From JBARRO01 sp049644265 (lineage in GTDB: Bacteria > Bacteroidota > Ignavibacteria > UBA10030): a stretch of 29,775 nt of DNA. Numbering within the stretch: position 1 is the first letter of the stretch; each line of letters opens with the position of its first letter. Below the pieces are notes generated by a model. It saw only the letters and a list, made by a program, of their open reading frames with translations, was not told the DNA's origin and did not search any database. The position numbers and the translations under genes are program-made. The stretch lies in assembly GCA_049644265.1 (NCBI GenBank), contig JBARRO010000211.1:1-29775 (forward strand), read 5' to 3'. Of the stretch, positions 15,226 through 23,770 are shown in pieces.

Positions 15226-16449
15226 CTACTCGTACCGCAAGGCCTCGATCGGATCGAGGTTTGCTGCCTTCCAGGCGGGGTACACGCCAAAGACCACGCC
15301 GATGAATGCACACAGGGCAAATCCGATAAATGCCCAATCCCAGGGAATCACAGGCGGGATTTCAAATGCAATTGCAGCGATGTTCCCGGAAACTATGCCG
15401 AGGATAATTCCCACAATCCCGCCCATCTGACAAAGCACGATCGCTTCCGTCAGAAACTGCCCGAGAATATTCGATTTCCTCGCTCCGATGGCCTTCCGAA
15501 TCCCGATTTCTCTTGTCCGTTCTGTCACGGAGACGAGCATGATGTTCATGATTCCGACACCGGCGGCAATGAGGGAAATGAAGCTGATGAACCCGATGCC
15601 CATCTTCACGTACATCGTGAACCCATTGAATGTTTCGATCAACGAATCGTTCGAGAAAATCGTGAAATCATCATCCTCACCGGGTGGAACTTTGCGAATT
15701 GTCCTCAGAATGCTTCTCGCCTCCTCCATGCAGTCTTCGTAGATTTCCTGGTTTTTGGCCTTGATCATGATGTGGAGGTCCCGGTTCTTCCCGTACTCTG
15801 CAAGGAACGTTGTCAAAGGAATGACGACACGGTTATCGCTGTCCCCGCCCAACGCTGCCCCTTTCGGTTCAAATGTCCCAATGACCGCGTAACGCTCGTT
15901 GTTGATCTTAACCTCCGACCCTACCGCCCCACCCAGGGGGAAGAGTTTCTTCACGACTTCATCCCCGAGGACGGCTACGCGTGTTGCATGACGAAGGTCG
16001 TCATCGCTCATGTTCCTGCCCTCGTCGATCGTCCAATTGTTCGTGGGAATACCTTCGGGCTCTTCGCCTGCGAGTTGAACGTTCGGGTTCGTTTTCAGGG
16101 AGCCAAACTGAATCACTTTGCCTCCCTCCCATCCCTCAATAGCCACATACATCGCCGTCGACATCCGTTGCTTCACCAACGAAGCCTGATTGTACTTGAT
16201 TTCCTTCCACTTTCTTGCTTTCAGCCATTTTTGACGGCTCGACATGACGGGCATTCTCTGAATCTGGAACGTTTGTGAACCAAGATTGCTGAGTCCGCTT
16301 TCGATACTGTTCTGAAGAACCTGGACAGCCGTCATCACCCCGATAATCGAGAACACGCCTACGACGATGCCAATAAGCGTCAGCGTCGAACGAAGTTTAT
16401 TCGACCGTATGGCTGTCAGCGCAATTTGTATGATCTCTGTAAAGTTCAC
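15226..16449 (-). CDS. MacB/FtsX-type ABC transporter permease (second of two)
   Basis: This 407-residue protein reads from GTG 16449; no in-frame ATG exists before the first membrane segment, so GTG is the likely start. The topology is that of MacB-type permeases. One N-terminal membrane helix (about 22-42, STLTLIGIVVGVFSIIGVMT) precedes a large periplasmic domain (about 50-275). Three C-terminal helices follow, with the conserved ERTREIGIRKAIGAR coupling segment, and the chain ends in DPIEALRYE. It is the last gene of the efflux operon, 51 bases after the first permease. With that protein it probably forms a heterodimer driven by the separate ATPase encoded at 17736-18461. Role: ATP-driven mechanotransmission export through the MacA/TolC-type conduit. 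Substrate unknown. Confidence 0.9.
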   Translation of the reverse strand: MNFTEIIQIALTAIRSNKLRSTLTLIGIVVGVFSIIGVMTAVQVLQNSIESGLSNLGSQTFQIQRMPVMSSRQKWLKARKWKEIKYNQASLVKQRMSTAMYVAIEGWEGGKVIQFGSLKTNPNVQLAGEEPEGIPTNNWTIDEGRNMSDDDLRHATRVAVLGDEVVKKLFPLGGAVGSEVKINNERYAVIGTFEPKGAALGGDSDNRVVIPLTTFLAEYGKNRDLHIMIKAKNQEIYEDCMEEARSILRTIRKVPPGEDDDFTIFSNDSLIETFNGFTMYVKMGIGFISFISLIAAGVGIMNIMLVSVTERTREIGIRKAIGARKSNILGQFLTEAIVLCQMGGIVGIILGIVSGNIAAIAFEIPPVIPWDWAFIGFALCAFIGVVFGVYPAWKAANLDPIEALRYE

Positions 16450-16500
16450 GGAATGCTCTGATGAGAAAATGTGTGAAGCGCTCCGAGAGTAAACTCGGCT

Positions 16501-17733
16501 TCATTCATATCGCAGGGCATCCACCGGATCCAGCCTCGATGCCCTGTAAGCCGGAAGAAGCCCGGAAATGACTCCCACGATAACAGACACGAGCAACGCG
16601 ATCGCCACCACGCTGACCGGCATCGCCGTGGGCAAGACCTGATCAATGATGAGACTGAGCGGAAACGCGATGATCACCCCGATGAGTCCGCCGAGAAGAC
16701 ATAGCGCGGCAGACTCCATCAGAAATTGCATGAGAATAGTCCGTCGTGGCGCCCCGATGGCCTTCCTGATTCCGATCTCTTTCGTTCGCTCGGTCACCGA
16801 CACGAACATGATATTCATGATTCCAATTCCACCCACAAACAGGGCCAGGCCGGTAATGAACAAGCCGACGGCCGCAATGACTCCTCCGATCGTGTTAAAT
16901 GTCTGGACGAGAATCTCCTGCTGATTGATGGCAAAATTGTCCTCCTGTCTCGGGGACACTTTGCGCACTTTCCTCATGATTCCACGAATCTCTTCTTTCG
17001 TTTCATCAAGCCCTTCAAGGGTCGCCGCCTTCGCCATGATGCTGATTCCTCCCCCATGTCGACCCTTGAACTCCTTAAAGAATCTGTTGATCGGCAGATA
17101 CAACCGATTGTCCAGACTCTGCATTCCGAGGAAGTTGCCCTGTTTCTCAAGAACCCCGAGAACACGATAGGGGTAGTTTCCAATCTTAATCACTTTGCCC
17201 AATGGGCTTTCGCTCGGGAAAAGATTCTCTGCAACATCGGAGCCAATGGCACACACCGGGCGACCTCCATCGACTTCCTGCTGGGTCATGAATCTTCCAA
17301 AGTCCATACCCACATTGCTCGTCGACAGGAAATCGGCGTTTGTGCCAATAATCGTCACGTTCTCGATGACTTTGTTCCCATACTTTACGTTTCGCAACGT
17401 TCCCGTGACGGGAGAGACACTGCTGACACGCTGGGCCTGCTTCTCAAGGGCCTTGGCCTGTTGAATCTTGATGTCCGGCCTGTTTCGGATGACCCACCAA
17501 TCTCCGCCCCCACCCCACGGCCACTTCTCTATGTAGAGAACATCCGCCCCGATCTTCGCAATACTCGAATTGAAGGCCCGATTGAGTCCTTCAATCGCCG
17601 TCCCCATCAGCGTCACCGAGACGATACCGATGACAATACCGAGGGTCGTCAGCGCGGAGCGCATCTTGTTGGCGCGAATCGCCTGAAACGCGATTGCCAA
17701 GCCTTCCTTGAGCTCATCGAAATAATGCCACAT
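16501..17733 (-). CDS. MacB/FtsX-type ABC transporter permease (first of two)
   Basis: This 410-residue protein has the same architecture as the downstream permease: N-terminal helix near 25-45 (ALTTLGIVIGIVSVTLMG), a MacB periplasmic core domain (about 50-280), three C-terminal helices, ERTKEIGIRKAIGAPRR, and the end DPVDALRYE. It differs from the second permease by a Trp/Gly-rich stretch (WPWGGGGDWW) near 68-77 in the periplasmic domain. The ATG at 17733 lies 2 bases after the ATPase stop codon with no clear Shine-Dalgarno, so translation is probably coupled to the ATPase gene. In E. coli MacB the ATPase and permease are fused; here they are separate. Confidence 0.9.
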   Translation of the reverse strand: MWHYFDELKEGLAIAFQAIRANKMRSALTTLGIVIGIVSVTLMGTAIEGLNRAFNSSIAKIGADVLYIEKWPWGGGGDWWVIRNRPDIKIQQAKALEKQAQRVSSVSPVTGTLRNVKYGNKVIENVTIIGTNADFLSTSNVGMDFGRFMTQQEVDGGRPVCAIGSDVAENLFPSESPLGKVIKIGNYPYRVLGVLEKQGNFLGMQSLDNRLYLPINRFFKEFKGRHGGGISIMAKAATLEGLDETKEEIRGIMRKVRKVSPRQEDNFAINQQEILVQTFNTIGGVIAAVGLFITGLALFVGGIGIMNIMFVSVTERTKEIGIRKAIGAPRRTILMQFLMESAALCLLGGLIGVIIAFPLSLIIDQVLPTAMPVSVVAIALLVSVIVGVISGLLPAYRASRLDPVDALRYE

Positions 17734-17735
17734 GG

Positions 17736-18461
17736 CTATGCAGTTACTCCCACGGTGTGAGGGACAACCCTCCGGTTCGCAACAACTTCATCTTTTTCCA
17801 CTTTTCCGTCACGAATGTGAACGATGCGATGCGCATGCACGGCAATGTCTGCCTCGTGTGTAACAAGAATAATGGTATTCCCTTCCTTGTGCAGCACATC
17901 GAACAACCCCATGATCTCGTCGCCCGTTTTGCTGTCGAGGTTTCCGGTCGGTTCATCGGCGAGCAGGATAGAGGGACGCGTTACCAGGGCACGGGCTATA
18001 GCAACCCGCTGTCGCTGCCCTCCGGAAAGCTCGTTGGGCTTATGATGCTGCCGGTCGAGGAGTCCTACGCGCGTGATTGATTCTCTCGCCATGAGCTTAC
18101 GCTCGCTCGAGCTTATGCCGCCATAAATCAGCGGTAGTTCCACATTGTGAAGCACGTCGGATCGGGCAAGGAGGTTGAACGTTTGGAACACAAAACCGAT
18201 TTCCTTGTTCCGGATCTTAGCCAGCTGGTTGTCGTTCATTTCACTGACATTGATTCCGTTGAGCTCGTACAGTCCTGATGTCGGGGTGTCGAGACAGCCG
18301 ATAACATTCATGAGCGTCGATTTCCCGGAGCCGGACGGTCCCATGATGGCAACGTATTCATTCCGGTTGATATCGATAGAAACTCCGCGAAGGGCGTGCA
18401 CCTCTTCCGCTCCCATCTGATACATCTTCGTAATATTCGCCAATTTGATGACGATCGACAT
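17736..18461 (-). CDS. MacB/LolD-type ABC transporter ATP-binding protein
   Basis: This 241-residue protein has all nucleotide-binding elements: Walker A GPSGSGKST (41-49), Q-loop Q93 in FVFQTFNLL, signature LSGGQRQR (145-152), Walker B ILLADE (165-170) and switch H202 in LVTHE. The start is ATG 18461, chosen because AAGGAG (18472-18467) sits 5 bases before it; an in-frame GTG at 18467 overlaps that site. The closest families are MacB nucleotide-binding domains and LolD. The TolC and HlyD genes in the same operon favour a MacAB-TolC-like exporter over lipoprotein sorting. It powers the two permeases encoded immediately downstream. A short tail after about residue 220 is not conserved in the family. 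Confidence 0.93.
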   Translation of the reverse strand: MSIVIKLANITKMYQMGAEEVHALRGVSIDINRNEYVAIMGPSGSGKSTLMNVIGCLDTPTSGLYELNGINVSEMNDNQLAKIRNKEIGFVFQTFNLLARSDVLHNVELPLIYGGISSSERKLMARESITRVGLLDRQHHKPNELSGGQRQRVAIARALVTRPSILLADEPTGNLDSKTGDEIMGLFDVLHKEGNTIILVTHEADIAVHAHRIVHIRDGKVEKDEVVANRRVVPHTVGVTA

Positions 18462-18466
18462 ACTCA

Positions 18467-18472
18467 CTCCTT
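18467..18472 (-). promoter_or_regulatory. Shine-Dalgarno that fixes the ATPase start
   Basis: AAGGAG on the minus strand sits 5 bases before ATG 18461 and overlaps the alternative GTG at 18467, which rules that codon out as the main start. Confidence 0.65.
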
Positions 18473-18479
18473 CAGCTGA

Positions 18480-19439
18480 TTATTGAAGCTCGTTAAGTTT
18501 CTTTTCAATTTCCTTCCGTTGGCGTTCCTGAATATTCATCGAAAGCAAGCGTTGGTAATGTGCTACGGCTTCCTTCTTCTGTCCCGTGGCCTCGCAGATC
18601 CGGGCATTCAGAAGGACCGCAGACGAAAAATTGTTATCCAGGGCGAGCGCCTTCTGAGTGCTCGCCAGAGCCCCGTCGTAGTCTCTTTTTTCAAATTGGG
18701 CCTCGGCAAGGCTGTCGTGGGAATCTGCAGTGTCGGCTCTCAATCCAACATACTTCCGGAAACTTGCAATTGCTCCGTCCGGGTTCTTCGATCGAAGGTA
18801 GAAATATCCCAGATTCTTCCACCGACGCCAATCCTTCGGGTCCGACTGCACGAGGGTTTTCAGCTCATTCTCCGCTTCCGCCAATTTGTTGTCTCGCTCG
18901 TAGAATCGTGCTTTTTGCATTCTCCCGATGAACTCGTCCAACTGAACAACGGCATCCAGTTCTTTCCAACCCTTTTCCGTGTCGCCTCCCATGATTCCGG
19001 GAGCCCGAATGTAGTAGTTGGCCAATCCGATATGTGCCTGGACGTGCTTTGGATCAAGCTCAACTGCGCGCGCAAATGCCCGCTTGATCTTCGGCGCGAG
19101 AAACGCCTGTGAGAGGAAATTCGCGTGCTGCGCTTTTTCTCCCAGGGATACGCCGAGCATGTATTGATAGTCTGCGTTGTCCGGCTTGAGGTCAACGGCC
19201 TCTTCGGCATGGTCAGCCGCTTCGTCCGGACTCCGCTCGTCATACGATCTGATAAGGAAGACCTGGCTGAGACGATAGTGCGCCTCAGCATTCTTGTCAT
19301 CTATCTTGAGGATCCCTTCAAACACTTTCCTGGCTTCGGCAGTCTTCCCTTTCTGCAGGAGGGCAACCCCATCGTCGAGGCTTTGTGCAGCCAGGATGGA
19401 AGGAAACAGCGTAACGAGAAGCCGAAGGGTCGTCTTCAT
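18480..19439 (-). CDS. Secreted TPR-repeat protein in the efflux operon
   Basis: This 319-residue protein starts at ATG 19439 with a signal peptide at about 1-18 (LRLLVTLFPSILAAQ). Tetratricopeptide-like helical pairs fill most of the rest. Recognisable units include GKTAEARKVFEGILKIDDKN, NAEAHYRLSQ, PDNADYQYMLGVSLGEKA, RWKNLGYFYLRSKNPDGAIA and YDGALASTQKALALD. No catalytic motif is seen. It lies 6 bases after the adaptor gene and about 18 bases before the ATPase start, so it is part of the operon. TPR proteins usually mediate protein contacts, so it may assemble or stabilise the efflux complex in the periplasm. That role is inferred from position only. Confidence 0.85.
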   Translation of the reverse strand: MKTTLRLLVTLFPSILAAQSLDDGVALLQKGKTAEARKVFEGILKIDDKNAEAHYRLSQVFLIRSYDERSPDEAADHAEEAVDLKPDNADYQYMLGVSLGEKAQHANFLSQAFLAPKIKRAFARAVELDPKHVQAHIGLANYYIRAPGIMGGDTEKGWKELDAVVQLDEFIGRMQKARFYERDNKLAEAENELKTLVQSDPKDWRRWKNLGYFYLRSKNPDGAIASFRKYVGLRADTADSHDSLAEAQFEKRDYDGALASTQKALALDNNFSSAVLLNARICEATGQKKEAVAHYQRLLSMNIQERQRKEIEKKLNELQ

Positions 19440-19445
19440 AAATCG

Positions 19446-20705
19446 TTATTTCTTCTCCGCACCCGGGCCCATCTTCTTGTTGTCCACCTTCACTTTGGAG
19501 CCGCTCTCAAGGTCCTTGTTGATGGCTTTAAACGGACCGGACACGACCTCCGCTCCATCGATTCCTTCACCCTTGACCTCAACGTACGTATCGTCGCTCA
19601 ATCCTCGTTTCACAACCGCAGTCTTGGCCGCGCCGTCCTTGACGAGAAAGACAACTTCCTCAAGTTTCTCATCATCTTTCTTCTTCAATTTGGTAATGAG
19701 TTGCGCCTCGCCTTCCTTCGGTTCTTCCTTCTTCATCTCACCGTTCTTCGGGATTCGGACAGTCACTGATTGGATCGGAACGGCAAACACGTTGTAATGC
19801 GTTTCAGTTTCGATATCAGCAGTCATCGACATGCCGGGCCGGAATTGGACTCCTTCGGGGGCGTGAAGGAATATCCGGACTTCAAAGTTCGTCACCTGGT
19901 CCTGCGATCCAGCCCCGGTCGACTTCGCGGTGTTTGCAATTTGAGTTACCGTCCCGATGAATTTTCGGTCCGGATACGAATCGACCTCAACACGCGCCGT
20001 ATCGCCGACGGTCACCATGACCACATCATTCTCTCCGACATCCACACGGGCTTCCATCCGTGAAAGATCCGCAATCGTCATCATTTGGGTTCCCTGAGTG
20101 AACGTACTGCCGCTTACCCGCTCACCCAACTCGGAGATCAATTGACTTACCACTCCGTCCATCGGTGAGTAAATCGTGGTCTTCGCGAATGTCTCACGAG
20201 CTTCCTTGACCGAGGCACTGGACTGATCATACGACGCCTTGGCAGTCTGATACGATGCTTTGGCAATATCCATCTCGGCATCGGAGACCAATTTCTTGGC
20301 ATAGAGCTCCGAAGCCCGCTTGTATTCAGCCTCGGCTTTGCTGAGAGCCGCCTGGTTCATCCCCAGAGAGGCCTGCGCACGGTCGTACTGAGCCTGGTAG
20401 GCATCCGGCTTGATGCGAACGAGCAGCTGTCCTTTTCTGACCCGCTGACCTTCCCGGACCGGCAGATCGATAATTTCGCCGCTCACCTCGGCATTGATCT
20501 TCACCTGTGTCTCAGGCTGAATCTTGCCGGTCGCGGTGACAATCTGCGTAATCGTCCGTTTCTGGACCTTCTCCGACTGCACCGTCACGATGGTCTCTTT
20601 CTTTGATCCGAGAAAGACCAGCGCGACGAGTGCGATCAGCACTACGCCGATAATGGAGAAGATGATGATCTTCTTCCGTGATTTTTTTCCGTTGCCGTTT
20701 GCCAT
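19446..20705 (-). CDS. HlyD/MacA-family periplasmic adaptor of the efflux system
   Basis: This 419-residue protein uses ATG 20705 (MANGNGKKSRKK), preceded by AAGGA about 8 bases upstream; an open frame reaches back to 20873 but overlaps tolC. Residues 11-31 form a membrane anchor (IIIFSIIGVVLIALVALVFLG region). Then come a lipoyl-like half-motif (ISGEIIDLPV-type, GQRVRKGQLLVRI, about 65-95), a long coiled-coil hairpin (about 98-175), the returning lipoyl half (SPMDGVVSQLISELGERV), and a beta-barrel domain with VGDTARVEVDSYP. The C-terminal part has an unusually Lys/Glu-rich insert near 325-355 (KKEEPKEGEAQ). It links inner-membrane permease and TolC. It lies 28 bases after the tolC stop codon. 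Confidence 0.92.
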   Translation of the reverse strand: MANGNGKKSRKKIIIFSIIGVVLIALVALVFLGSKKETIVTVQSEKVQKRTITQIVTATGKIQPETQVKINAEVSGEIIDLPVREGQRVRKGQLLVRIKPDAYQAQYDRAQASLGMNQAALSKAEAEYKRASELYAKKLVSDAEMDIAKASYQTAKASYDQSSASVKEARETFAKTTIYSPMDGVVSQLISELGERVSGSTFTQGTQMMTIADLSRMEARVDVGENDVVMVTVGDTARVEVDSYPDRKFIGTVTQIANTAKSTGAGSQDQVTNFEVRIFLHAPEGVQFRPGMSMTADIETETHYNVFAVPIQSVTVRIPKNGEMKKEEPKEGEAQLITKLKKKDDEKLEEVVFLVKDGAAKTAVVKRGLSDDTYVEVKGEGIDGAEVVSGPFKAINKDLESGSKVKVDNKKMGPGAEKK

Positions 20706-20733
20706 TGTTTTGTCCTTCGGGTTCTGGTGCGAG

Positions 20734-22098
20734 CTATTCTTTTGTCCTGCCCAGCGAAAGTTCGAGGAGACTCTTCGCCTTGAGGTATTGATAAACGGAG
20801 TTAATCTTGTTCGAAAGGGCGTTATTGTAATTATTCTGTGCCAGGAGGAGGTCGAGAAGCGTCCCCGATCCAATATTGTACTTTTCCTGGTTGATCTTAA
20901 GATTCTGGTCCTGGAGCTGAAGGTTGTTCACCGCCGATTCGTAACTCTTGAGAGATGCCTGCATCAACAGGAGATTATTTTTGACTTCGACCTGGATTCT
21001 CCGTTCCGTGTCCCTGAGCCCTTCTTCGGCATTTTTCTTCGCCACAAGCGATCGCTGCACGGAGTTGTTCGTCTGAAATCCGGAGAACAGCGGGAGACTG
21101 AAGCGTACGCTCCACCCGAAGCTCCGGGCATTGTTGATATCGCTGAACTCGTTGACGTCGGGCTTGTTGATGCTATTATAGCTACCGGTCAACCCGTAAC
21201 TAAGCCCCGCAGTAATGCTGGGGAAATACCCACTTCGGGAAGCAGTGACATCTGCTTCTGCAGCATTGTACTGCTCACGGGCGCTTAAGAAATCCAGACG
21301 GTTATCAAGAGCTTCACGGGCAAGGCCTTGAAAATCCCGTGCGAGATTCTGCAACACCTCGAATTCCGGCCTGTCAACTTCTTCGGGAATCGATGAATCT
21401 TGAATAACGTAGTCTTCCGAGACTTCCACGGAAATGTCCGCGAGCAGGTTGGCCTTTGCGATGTCGTACGTATTTCTTGCCTGGACCAACGCTGCATCAT
21501 CGGAGCCAAATTGTGCCTGCTGCTGGTAGACGTTCACGATGGATGCAGAACCCAGCCGTGCAGTTTCCTTCACTTTGTCCAGTTGTTTCTCATCATACTT
21601 CACCGTCTCTTCTGCAACCTTCACCAGCCTCTCCGTTCGAAGCACCTCGTAGTAATCTGTCTGAATTTTGTTGATCAGGTTCTGTCTCGTCCGATCGAGC
21701 GTGTACTCGGTGGCGACTGAGGTGGATACGGCTCTGCTCAGCGTCGAAGTATTGCTGAATCCGTCGAAGAGTGTGATTGACGAATTGATACTGGAATTTA
21801 TCGACCGCTGATTGGAAGTGGGAAGCGCCGTGCCGTTTGGCAGGAAACTCTGGCCAGAACTCCAGTTCCAAGAACCGTTCAGGTTAAGTGTGGGGAGGAA
21901 GTTTCCATAGGCCGCAACGACGGCCGTTTGTGCGCTCTCCAGGTTGTTCTGAGCCTGCTTGACCGTAAAGTTCTTGTCGAGTGCAATTTGGACCGCTTCT
22001 TTTAGAGCCAAGACTTTTTGGCTCCCGGGTTGCACCTGTGCAGAGAGCATAGCTGTTGCAACCAGCCAAATCACTCCAAAACTGACTGCTTTCCTCAT
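20734..22098 (-). CDS. TolC-family outer-membrane efflux protein
   Basis: This 454-residue protein reads from ATG 22098 (MRKAVSFGVIWLV), preceded by GGAG 8 bases upstream; an upstream in-frame start at 22128 would bury the signal peptide. Signal peptide at about 1-21 (ends AMLSAQ). Two outer-membrane efflux repeats follow. The first begins LKEAVQIALDKNFTVKQAQNN and the second has LAREALDNRLDFLSAREQYNAAEADV; each has long coiled-coil helices and short barrel strands (PSITAGLSYGLTGSY, WSVRFSLPLFSGF). It ends YLKAKSLLELSLGRTKE, typical of the family. It is the first gene of the efflux operon and forms the exit duct for the adaptor and permeases downstream. Confidence 0.92.
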   Translation of the reverse strand: MRKAVSFGVIWLVATAMLSAQVQPGSQKVLALKEAVQIALDKNFTVKQAQNNLESAQTAVVAAYGNFLPTLNLNGSWNWSSGQSFLPNGTALPTSNQRSINSSINSSITLFDGFSNTSTLSRAVSTSVATEYTLDRTRQNLINKIQTDYYEVLRTERLVKVAEETVKYDEKQLDKVKETARLGSASIVNVYQQQAQFGSDDAALVQARNTYDIAKANLLADISVEVSEDYVIQDSSIPEEVDRPEFEVLQNLARDFQGLAREALDNRLDFLSAREQYNAAEADVTASRSGYFPSITAGLSYGLTGSYNSINKPDVNEFSDINNARSFGWSVRFSLPLFSGFQTNNSVQRSLVAKKNAEEGLRDTERRIQVEVKNNLLLMQASLKSYESAVNNLQLQDQNLKINQEKYNIGSGTLLDLLLAQNNYNNALSNKINSVYQYLKAKSLLELSLGRTKE

Positions 22099-22174
22099 GT
22101 TCCAATCTCCGTGGTGAGAATTGATCAAGTTCGAGTAGGGTTGACGATTTGCGAGAAAAAACCTAATTAGTAAA

Positions 22175-22201
22175 CGGTGAAATTTAACGAAAGTTTCACC
22201 G
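22175..22201. promoter_or_regulatory. Inverted repeat upstream of the efflux operon (operator candidate)
   Basis: CGGTGAAA (22175-22182) and TTTCACCG (22194-22201) form a perfect 8-bp inverted repeat around an 11-base AT-rich centre, 77 bases before the tolC start. A flanking outer pair TTAGTAA / TTACTAA is also present. It lies in the 229-base gap after the cca stop codon (22328). It could be a binding site for a dimeric repressor of the efflux operon, or a weak terminator for cca, since a T-rich stretch follows on the minus strand. Confidence 0.4.
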
Positions 22202-22327
22202 AAATCGAAGAAATCTCTTGATTACTAACGTCTTTAGACCTCTCCAAGACTTCAATTGTTTCCCCCGGTCAACGAATGAAGGGGCGGGAAGGAGAATGCC
22301 CAAAAACAATCGGGAAATCAGGAGCAG

Positions 22328-23758
22328 CTAACGTTTCTGCGACTTTGAGGGGCGACTGAGGACTTCGTCCTTGATTTTGAGGAGGTAGTCAAGAGCGGCC
22401 TCATGATCGTTCGGAATGAGCCCATCAAGAATCGCATCCGTTATTGCATCCTTGAGATCCCCGATGGATCGGCCGGGTTCAAGATTAAGGACCTTCATGA
22501 TTTCGTCTCCACGCAGGGGCGGCTGCCAGTTCCGAATCCGGTCTTTCTCTTCCACTTCCCCCATCTTCTTGATTACTGCGTCGTAGTTTTTTCTAACTTG
22601 CTCCACAAGTTTCGGGTTCTTCGACGTAATATCGGCGCGGCAGAGCATCATTAAGTCATCCACAACTCGTCCGGCGTCGAACATCAGTCTTCGGACGGCT
22701 GAGTCAGTCACCTCTTCGTCGACGAGCGCCATGGGGCGAAGGTGCAGGCGCACAAGATTTTCCACGTACGGGACATGTTCAAGAGGAAAGCGCATGCGTC
22801 GGAAGATTGGTTTTACCATTCTTGCGCCCAATTCCTCGTGTCCGTGAAACGTCCATCCGATTCCTTCTTTGAAGGCCTTCGTTTTTGGCTTTGCTATGTC
22901 GTGCAGGAGCGCAGCCATCCGAAGCCAGACGTTCTCTGTTGTCCCGGCAATGTTGTCCACAACCTTGAGCGTGTGACGAAACACGTCCTTATGGTGATAG
23001 TCCTTTCTTTGGTCAACCCCGGCCAACATCGCCACTTCGGGAAACACGACCTCCATCAACCCGGTTTCAAACAAGAGGAGTAATCCGGAAGACGGCTGTG
23101 AGGTCGCCATCATCTTGAGGAATTCATCAGAAATTCTTTCCTGGGATACAATGGAGATTCTCTTGTGCATCTCCATGATGGCTTTTCGAACAGAGCTCTC
23201 GACTTTGAAGCCAAGTTGGGCCGTGAACCGCGCCGCCCGCATCATCCGAAGCGGGTCATCGTCAAACGTGGTTTTCGGGTCCAGAGGAGTCCGAAGAATT
23301 CTTGCGCCAAGATCTTCGCGCCCATGGAATGGATCCTCCAGCGTTCCCAGTGTTTTCCGATTGAGCGAGACCGCCATTGCGTTGATCGTGAAGTCGCGGC
23401 GAGCGAGGTCCTCCGCCAGGGTTCCGCCTGTCACCACGGGTTTCCGTGAATCAGGGTTATAGCTCTCTTTTCTGGCTCCGACAAATTCGAGTTTCCTGTC
23501 GCCGACGTGGAGCATGGCGGTCCCGAATTTTTCGAATACGACAGGTTTTCCCCCGTCCAGTTCACCGGCAATCTTCTCTGCGAACCGCACTCCGTCCCCC
23601 ACGACAACGACATCGATGTCCTTTACAGGTTTTCCAAGGAGCAGATCACGGACATATCCTCCGACGACGTACGTCGCCAGATTGTCCCCGTCGGCCACTT
23701 CGCCGATGCGATGAAGTACTTGCTCTTCTATTTGTACTGACTTGATCACGTGCGTCAA
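22328..23758 (-). CDS. cca: CCA-adding tRNA nucleotidyltransferase / poly(A) polymerase with HD domain
   Basis: This 476-residue class II nucleotidyltransferase has GGYVRDLLLGK (33-43), catalytic D47 and D49 in DIDVVVVG, the RRDFTINAMA motif (120-129), and the template-binding block DDDPLRMMRAARF (166-178). A metal-dependent HD phosphohydrolase domain follows with H286 D287 in ALLHDIAKP. It adds or repairs the CCA end of tRNA, and the HD part may trim 2',3'-cyclic phosphate. Poly(A) polymerase is the alternative in this family. The start is TTG 23758, with an in-frame GTG at 23749 as alternative; neither has a strong ribosome site. It lies 12 bases after the oxidoreductase gene, so the two are probably co-transcribed. 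Confidence 0.9.
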   Translation of the reverse strand: MTHVIKSVQIEEQVLHRIGEVADGDNLATYVVGGYVRDLLLGKPVKDIDVVVVGDGVRFAEKIAGELDGGKPVVFEKFGTAMLHVGDRKLEFVGARKESYNPDSRKPVVTGGTLAEDLARRDFTINAMAVSLNRKTLGTLEDPFHGREDLGARILRTPLDPKTTFDDDPLRMMRAARFTAQLGFKVESSVRKAIMEMHKRISIVSQERISDEFLKMMATSQPSSGLLLLFETGLMEVVFPEVAMLAGVDQRKDYHHKDVFRHTLKVVDNIAGTTENVWLRMAALLHDIAKPKTKAFKEGIGWTFHGHEELGARMVKPIFRRMRFPLEHVPYVENLVRLHLRPMALVDEEVTDSAVRRLMFDAGRVVDDLMMLCRADITSKNPKLVEQVRKNYDAVIKKMGEVEEKDRIRNWQPPLRGDEIMKVLNLEPGRSIGDLKDAITDAILDGLIPNDHEAALDYLLKIKDEVLSRPSKSQKR

Positions 23759-23770
23759 TCGATGGTGATC

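Noticed and set aside
15196..16278. Plus-strand open frame of 360 codons
   Set aside because: It lies wholly antisense to the MacB-type permease gene, has Cys/His/Asp-rich composition without family motifs, and no plausible ribosome site.
16726..17760. Plus-strand open frame of 344 codons
   Set aside because: Antisense shadow of the first permease gene; no recognisable domain, and composition is typical of reverse-frame translation.
15226..18461. LolCDE lipoprotein sorting system
   Set aside because: The ATPase resembles LolD, but the operon also encodes TolC and a HlyD-type adaptor, which LolCDE does not use; a MacAB-TolC-like exporter fits better.
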